Part shown: one piece after another, positions 59,801 through 64,000 of the stretch
Position numbering within the stretch: the stretch's first letter is position 1
Layout of the letters: every line of letters starts with the position of its first letter
Source of the DNA: Plazaster borealis
Taxonomy: Eukaryota; Echinodermata; Asteroidea; Forcipulatida; Labidiasteridae
Reading direction: 5' to 3'
Assembly: GCA_021014325.1 (NCBI GenBank)
Contig: CM037467.1
Span: 5,518,001-5,582,000 of the forward strand
Length of the DNA stretch: 64,000 nt
Notes under the pieces: generated by a model
What the model was told of the DNA's origin: nothing
The model's input: the letters and a program-made list of their open reading frames with translations, nothing else
Databases searched by the model: none
Translations under genes and position numbers: made by a program

Positions 59801-62800
59801 GGTTGACTGTACTGTGCAGATGCATTCACCACATGATATCATGTCCCAGGCTGGAATAGTTTACCTTTCATTTAAAACCACACTTGATGATATTGATTCA
59901 GACAGTCGGAGGGTCGATTGTGTACTGTGGAGATGCATTCACCACATGATATCTTGTTGCTGGCTGGTGCAGTTTATATAGGCCAAACAAAATAAATGTT
60001 GTGTTTACGGTAACCCGACCGACCTCAATTTTTTGCGGCCAAATTGCCGACCTCAAAACTTTTTTTCTAAATATTTTGTGAGTTGGTAAAATTTAAACTT
60101 CTTTCTAGCCCGCCGGGCGAGTCAAAAAATCGTTCCTTTTCACAATAAATGAAGGATACGGTGGTTAAATCTCAAAGAGAGATTATTTTTAAGTTTGTAA
60201 AGTGGTTTAACAAGTCTTAATATTTGCTAGATTTAATGTGGCCGCGATCGCGATTTCAATCGTGATTGTTCATTTCAGTATACAAACGTTAAAACACGCA
60301 TGCACATAACCACATGGTGCTGAGTATCCACCGGCACAACGTTCGGTCGCCCGCCGGTCGTCCATGCACACACAACACACAGTGGGTCCAGAGTCCAACA
60401 TTCCGCACGCTGTGATTGGCCGTTGAAATTTCCATATTCATAAGAAAACTTGGCTAGTCTCCAACTCAGTACACGTTCACGAGTCGAGTAAAGAATAGCT
60501 GCACAGTGTGGCACACGCCTGCGGATTCTGTACTATACACAGCCTTGGATTAAGGCTATTCAAACATCGACAACTTTTGCCGACAGAGGGCGATGCTGCA
60601 TGCGGGGCAAAGTTCATTGAATTTTTTCCCAATGTGCGTCGTCGACGGATCATTTAATCACAAAGATTTCATTGCAACAGAAGTTATATAAAACCGATCA
60701 CGAATCCATTAAAATGGTTGTTGGTGGAAAAAGTATTATTAAGGGCAGAAATTAGGGGATTAGATCGTCCAAAAACGTAATTTTGCGAACTTCACTTCCG
60801 TGGTGTTTTTTTTTTTTTTTTTTTTTGTACGCTTCGAAAATTGTGTCGAATCGCCCGGCTGGCCGGCGAGTGAAGAAAAAAAGTTAAGGGAAACCCCTGC
60901 CCAGCAACGCGGAGGTTCATCAGTCTGGGTAAAGTGCAAGTAAGTGTACAACAATGGAATGAAAAATGTGAACAAAATAACTACACCTCAAATTGAAAGT
61001 TGGTAAAATTGATATCAGCATTTAAAACATTTAACTCGAAATTCAAGAACTAAAAAAAAAAAAAAATAACAAAATAAAATTATTTTCCGACCTACCTACC
61101 TGGAATTTTTTCAGGCCGTTACCGTAAACGCAACATTTATTTTGTTTGGCCATATCAATCAAAACCACAGTGGATGATATTAAATGATCAGACATTAGTC
61201 GGCTAAAAAACATGAGCAAATGCATCTCAGATTTTCAATGTGACAGGGTTTTCCCATCATGTATTTTTGTTTTTCACAACAGGAACTCTTTACAAAGTCT
61301 TTTGTGAAGTTCTACGGTCGTATCGCCATGTCCTTGGCCAGCTCTATCCACCCAGACAGGCTTTCCAGCCGGGTAGTTCATATCAGCGTTCAGCTCTTCA
61401 GTAACGAGGACCTGGCTATTCAGATGACTAATGACCTACAGCTGATTCACATTCTAATTGCATCGTTACAATGCCTACTCAAACGTACTCTGGTGGATAA
61501 CCATATCGCAGGTAGGATTGAAAGGCATTTGCATTTCTACATGTAGATGGTGTCAATTTATATAGGGTTTTCTTCATTGGTCAAAAATTGTGTACGAATG
61601 CTCAGAACAAAATAAAAAACAACTGATAGTCTGCTGTGACTTTTTTTCTGAGAATTTGTCCTGATAACAGGATGTTTCTTTGATCTCCTGTCAGCTTTGA
61701 AATTTCTAGTAATAAACCACAAGGGAAAAAGGGAAACTGATTGGGTAATTTTAAAAATAGTTTTGGGTTGAACAAAGAAAAATTTACTTCAGCCTGCAAC
61801 CTCCGGATTAATGTGCCGGCGCTCTACCAACCGAGCTTTGAAATTTCTTAAAACAGTGAGGTTGCATTATACTTATAGGCAAGAAAGACACATCACTTGT
61901 TCTGACCATTCTTCTAGATTTCTATTTGAGGTAATGTAGAGAGTCTATAAACCTGTTAATGTTGCGTTCAAGGGACTTCACATCCAGATCAAGGACTACC
62001 CATTTTTCTGGAATTTTCATTTTTATACAGTTACAGGCCTTGAATTAACCCTGTGCTTTTGCTGTGGTGCCCTTTGCAAAAATCCAATACAAATTTACAT
62101 TTTCCTCATAGAAGTGCCCCTTACCAGAGGAAAATTTCTGTACCCCTTCATGAGCGAAGTTCAAGGCCTGCAGTTACAACCATGATATCATGTTTTATCA
62201 CATTTGTTCAGGTCAAAACTGCAGCATAAATTACAGTTAATCCAGCAATTTTCAGGCATGATATTCTTCCTACTTAAGTCTGATTTCCAATTTTGTGGCC
62301 CTCAGAAAAATGAGCAATTTTTTTATTAAATAGCCTGAAAAAAGCCTAAACCATATGTACATGTATATATGCATGTCAGCCCTTGTACTCAATAAAATGT
62401 TCCTATTTTTTCCAATTTCCAAATATAATGCCTGCAATTTTGGATGAGCTTTTTTTGTGTATGTTTGCTGAGTATCAATGATACCTACATTTTGAAATCT
62501 CATCTAACTCATATGATTTGAATGGAGGGATGTAACATACCGGGCTTTCATGCAAAGATTGATGATAGTGTGCTACTGACCACAGCTGTTTAAATATAAT
62601 AAGAATGTCATTGGCTTTCCATTGAGCAGAGTGTTCTTAAAAGACGCTCCAAAGTTTCATAATCAATCTGCAATTAGTCTTTGCCCCCTTTAATGTCCAA
62701 TGTACCACTGCTGTAGAATTGTCTCGTTATGCATATACATTATAACGACCACACCCATTGTTTTTTGACAGGTGCTCCGGGTGGTCAAAGAAATTGCAAA

Positions 62801-64000
62801 GTTGCCGACTGTGAGCATCCAGTCATGAAGCATCACTGCTACTGGCCAGTTATCAGTGATCTTACAAATATTCTGTCACATCGCTCTGTTGTCCACAAGT
62901 TTTTCACTGACCCTGCTCTATTAAAAATGTGGACCAATGTGTTGTCAATGTTCATGTGTAAGTAAAAAACGTTTAACATTTTAAGGACAGATTTCAGTTA
63001 AGTTATTCTTGAGATCTCAGCCCAATTTAATGGATGAGCCAAGTTGGAAGTAGTACAGAGCTAAACTTGTGTTATCAACCCTCCTACTCTTTGTAACATT
63101 TTCAGCAAGTTGACCAAGCATTTGATTCCATTCCACTTTACAGGTCTTGTATGGTGGCACAATTGTTGCTTAGTACTAATATGTGTACATGTGTGTACTG
63201 TGTGAATGCACTCACCACATGATTGCAGACTAGTCTATCATTCAAAACCACAGTGGATGATATTGAATGGTTAAACTTTAGGATTAGGAGGGTTGACCGT
63301 GTACTGTGTAGATGCAATTCACCACATGTTATCATGTTACAGGCAGTCATAGTGTATATACATGTATCATTAAAAACCACAGTGGATGATATTGAACGGT
63401 CAGAAAGTAGGAGGGTTAAGTAAAGAATTGCTAGGAAGCAGTCACAATACAACTCTCAACTGACAGTTCAGTAGGTGCATATTTCTCATCAGCTCCCACT
63501 AAGACCTTATTCTTGTTGTTCATCAATAAGTCTCCCTCCAGCATCCTGCAGCATCATGGTTAAGATTTATCCTATAGACCATTTTGTGAACCCCCAGATT
63601 CAGAGAGATTTTTATTGTGCAACAGCAACCCCACCAAAGTTTCCATCATGCAAAGGTTCAAGTTGTGTTCAAGCCAGGTTCTTGGCCAGGCTGGTCACAA
63701 TGCTTGTGTCATTGAGCAAGATACTTTACCATAATTGCTTTGTGTAGGATGGGACTTAAAGCCGCAGGTCCTGTGTACTGAGATAAGTAGTGCATGTAAA
63801 GGAACCCAGGTCGCTTTACTTGAAGAGTAGGTGTTTCCCCAGGTTTCTAAGTTAACTTTTGAGGCATCCTTGGTTTCATGACCAGAAATTAATAATAATG
63901 TACTTTATTGGTTATGTTTTGTATTTCTTTAGGTATGAATTTGAATGAACGAGAGGTGCACAATCATGTTGAATTTGAACCCACTGCTTACTCCACTGCC
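53822..64000 (+). CDS. UBR3: E3 ubiquitin-protein ligase UBR3 (5' part)
   Basis: Exons: 53822-54090, 55757-55906, 56635-56768, 57393-57542, 57757-57867, 59307-59440, 61283-61511, 62772-62957, 63933-64000 (continues). Phases agree; 477 codons are visible of a protein near 1,900 residues in vertebrates. The ATG has a strong context (AAACATGG). The N-terminus matches UBR3 ([50 protein letters not shown]). Exon 2 holds the zinc-binding UBR box: [18 protein letters not shown] and [16 protein letters not shown], completed by FCHLHG in exon 3. Later matches are [51 protein letters not shown] and [18 protein letters not shown]3 ubiquitinates substrates such as APE1 in vertebrates. The RING domain lies off the window. 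A defective copy of the exon 2 end is in intron 1. Confidence 0.96.
54420..54730. repeat. Irregular cluster of ATGCAACA motifs
   Basis: At least seven ATGCAACA motifs and two in reverse (TGTTGCAT) fall within 300 bp of UBR3 intron 1, with uneven spacing. The outer ones are inverted (CCAAATGCAACAAAATGC; TTGTTGCATTTAGC). Confidence 0.7.
54877..54957 (+). pseudogene. Ghost copy of the UBR3 exon 2 end with donor site
   Basis: AAGCTGGTGGAGCATGTGAA and TGTGGAGATCCCAGCGTTATG match the last ~63 bp of exon 2 (55844-55906) and run on into GGTGAGACAATT of the following intron. In the UBR3 frame it reads [15 protein letters not shown] and then TGA, so it cannot replace the exon. It lies about 970 bp upstream of the real exon, with no matching 5' half or acceptor. 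Confidence 0.88.
56033..56540. mobile_element. Head-to-head pair of family 2 SINEs, wider spacing
   Basis: Minus copy 56033-56175 (TTGAGCAAAGACAAATTTACC, GATTTAAACCAACC, CTAAGCTATCTAGCCC) with a small ACCTCCATGG duplication inside, and plus copy 56420-56540 (AGATAGCCCAGTTGGTGGAG, GTTGGTTCAAAACCC). Between them is about 250 bp with AATAAACCACAAGG (minus) sequence also found next to the copies at 38400 and 61710. In UBR3 intron 2. Confidence 0.7.
58136..58503 (-). mobile_element. TTAA-flanked MITE, second full copy
   Basis: Flanked by TTAA at 58132-58135 and 58504-58507; interior matches 27183-27548 in reverse (CAACAGCTCTCTGGTGCTC, TCAATTGGTCATCGAAGTTG). The termini are more diverged (GGCAGGGTATAC / GTATTCTTTTGG). 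It has an internal hairpin GAAAGGCTTCATGCCTGAAG. Confidence 0.7.
58538..58703. repeat. 166-bp near-perfect palindrome
   Basis: Outer GGGAATAAAAGAGT / ACTCTTTTATTCCC and inner GCAGGGTCGTGGCCGTGCGA / TCGCACGGCCACGACCCTGC, with GATAAAGGCCC / GGGCCTTTATC at the centre. Only a few bases mismatch over ~75-bp arms, and the loop is about 13 nt. It contains GGCCGTTTAAAACC. UBR3 intron 5. Confidence 0.9.
59592..59980 (+). repeat. ~115-bp tandem repeat, four units
   Basis: TTCACCACATGATATCATGT-type starts occur at 59592, 59711, 59825 and 59939 (periods 119, 114, 114). Each unit includes GTGGATGATATTGAATGGTC-like sequence and AGTAGGAGGGTTGACTGT. The last unit is cut by the element at 59981 and resumes at 61152-61204. 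Related copies are at 63210-63420, and a single unit is at 24787-24838. Confidence 0.8.
59981..61151. mobile_element. Non-autonomous TIR element, copy 2
   Basis: Same ends as 5838-7164 (GGCCAAACAAAATAAATG / CATTTATTTTGTTTGGCC, allowing one variant base) and same orientation, flanked by ATA on both sides (59978-59980, 61152-61154). It lacks the ~215-bp internal segment of copy 1 and has a T run at 60808-60828. No transposase frame. Confidence 0.8.
61757..61845 (-). mobile_element. tRNA-derived SINE (family 2) fragment
   Basis: TTTTGGGTTGAACAAAGAAA, CAGCCTGCAACCTCCGG, ATTAATGTGCCGGCGCTCTA and CCAACCGAGCTT give the minus-strand head. UBR3 intron 7; 61850-62770 shows nothing else. Confidence 0.7.
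63210..63420 (+). repeat. Two units of the ~115-bp repeat
   Basis: CTCACCACATGATTGCAGAC and TTCACCACATGTTATCATGT start the units; each has ACCACAGTGGATGATATTGA and AGTAGGAGGGTT-like ends. UBR3 intron 8. Confidence 0.75.
63690..63885 (+). mobile_element. SINE body fragment (tRNA-Leu-type family)
   Basis: CATTGAGCAAGATACTTTACC, GGATGGGACTTAAAGCCGC, GCATGTAAAGGAACCCAGG and GAGGCATCCTTGGTTTCATG align with 5574-5834 in order. It ends about 50 bp before the UBR3 exon at 63933. Confidence 0.7.

Overview
The window is animal nuclear DNA from an AT-rich, intron-rich, repeat-dense genome. The proteins resemble those of deuterostomes, and the repeats (many tRNA-derived SINEs, palindromic MITEs, an L2-like LINE, a Mag-type gag) suggest a marine invertebrate deuterostome, most likely an echinoderm. 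The species call is inference; no rRNA or mitochondrial marker is present.

Four conserved protein-coding genes were assembled exon by exon, and all reading phases agree across the splice sites. (1) 1263-11249, minus: a sorcin/grancalcin-like penta-EF-hand gene, six coding exons seen, last exon off the left edge. (2) 14548-30926, plus: AAAS (aladin, a WD-repeat nucleoporin), ten coding exons to the stop codon; the extreme N-terminal exon was not found. (3) 42929-48028, minus: a two-exon superaquaporin (AQP11-like), complete coding sequence of 283 codons. (4) 53822-64000, plus: the 5' part of the E3 ubiquitin ligase gene UBR3, nine exons seen, running off the right edge. The four genes do not form a pathway. 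SRI and AAAS lie head to head, and so do AQP11-like and UBR3.

Most remaining DNA is mobile or repetitive. AAAS intron sequence holds a degraded L2/CR1-type LINE (20.5-23.85 kb). The aquaporin intron holds a compact gag-only LTR retrotransposon (43534-45416) with 213-bp LTRs differing at one base, a perfect 5-bp target duplication and a tRNA-Ser(GCU) primer site. Two related 1.2-1.3 kb TIR elements sit in SRI and UBR3 introns. Several SINE and MITE families recur. Between AAAS and the aquaporin lie a 27-bp minisatellite (36.5-37.8 kb) and mostly featureless DNA; a 294-bp tandem repeat rich in TGACGTCA sits at 48.6-49.5 kb.

The most unusual signal is a recurring exon-end duplication. In SRI, in two exons of AAAS and in UBR3, the 3' end of a coding exon together with its 5' splice site has been copied locally. 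The extreme case is AAAS, where 61 bp of exon plus 33 bp of intron is repeated about 30 times (16191-19056), giving some 30 near-identical donor sites in a row after one exon. In each tandem case the donor of the original exon keeps the reading frame and the copies would break it.
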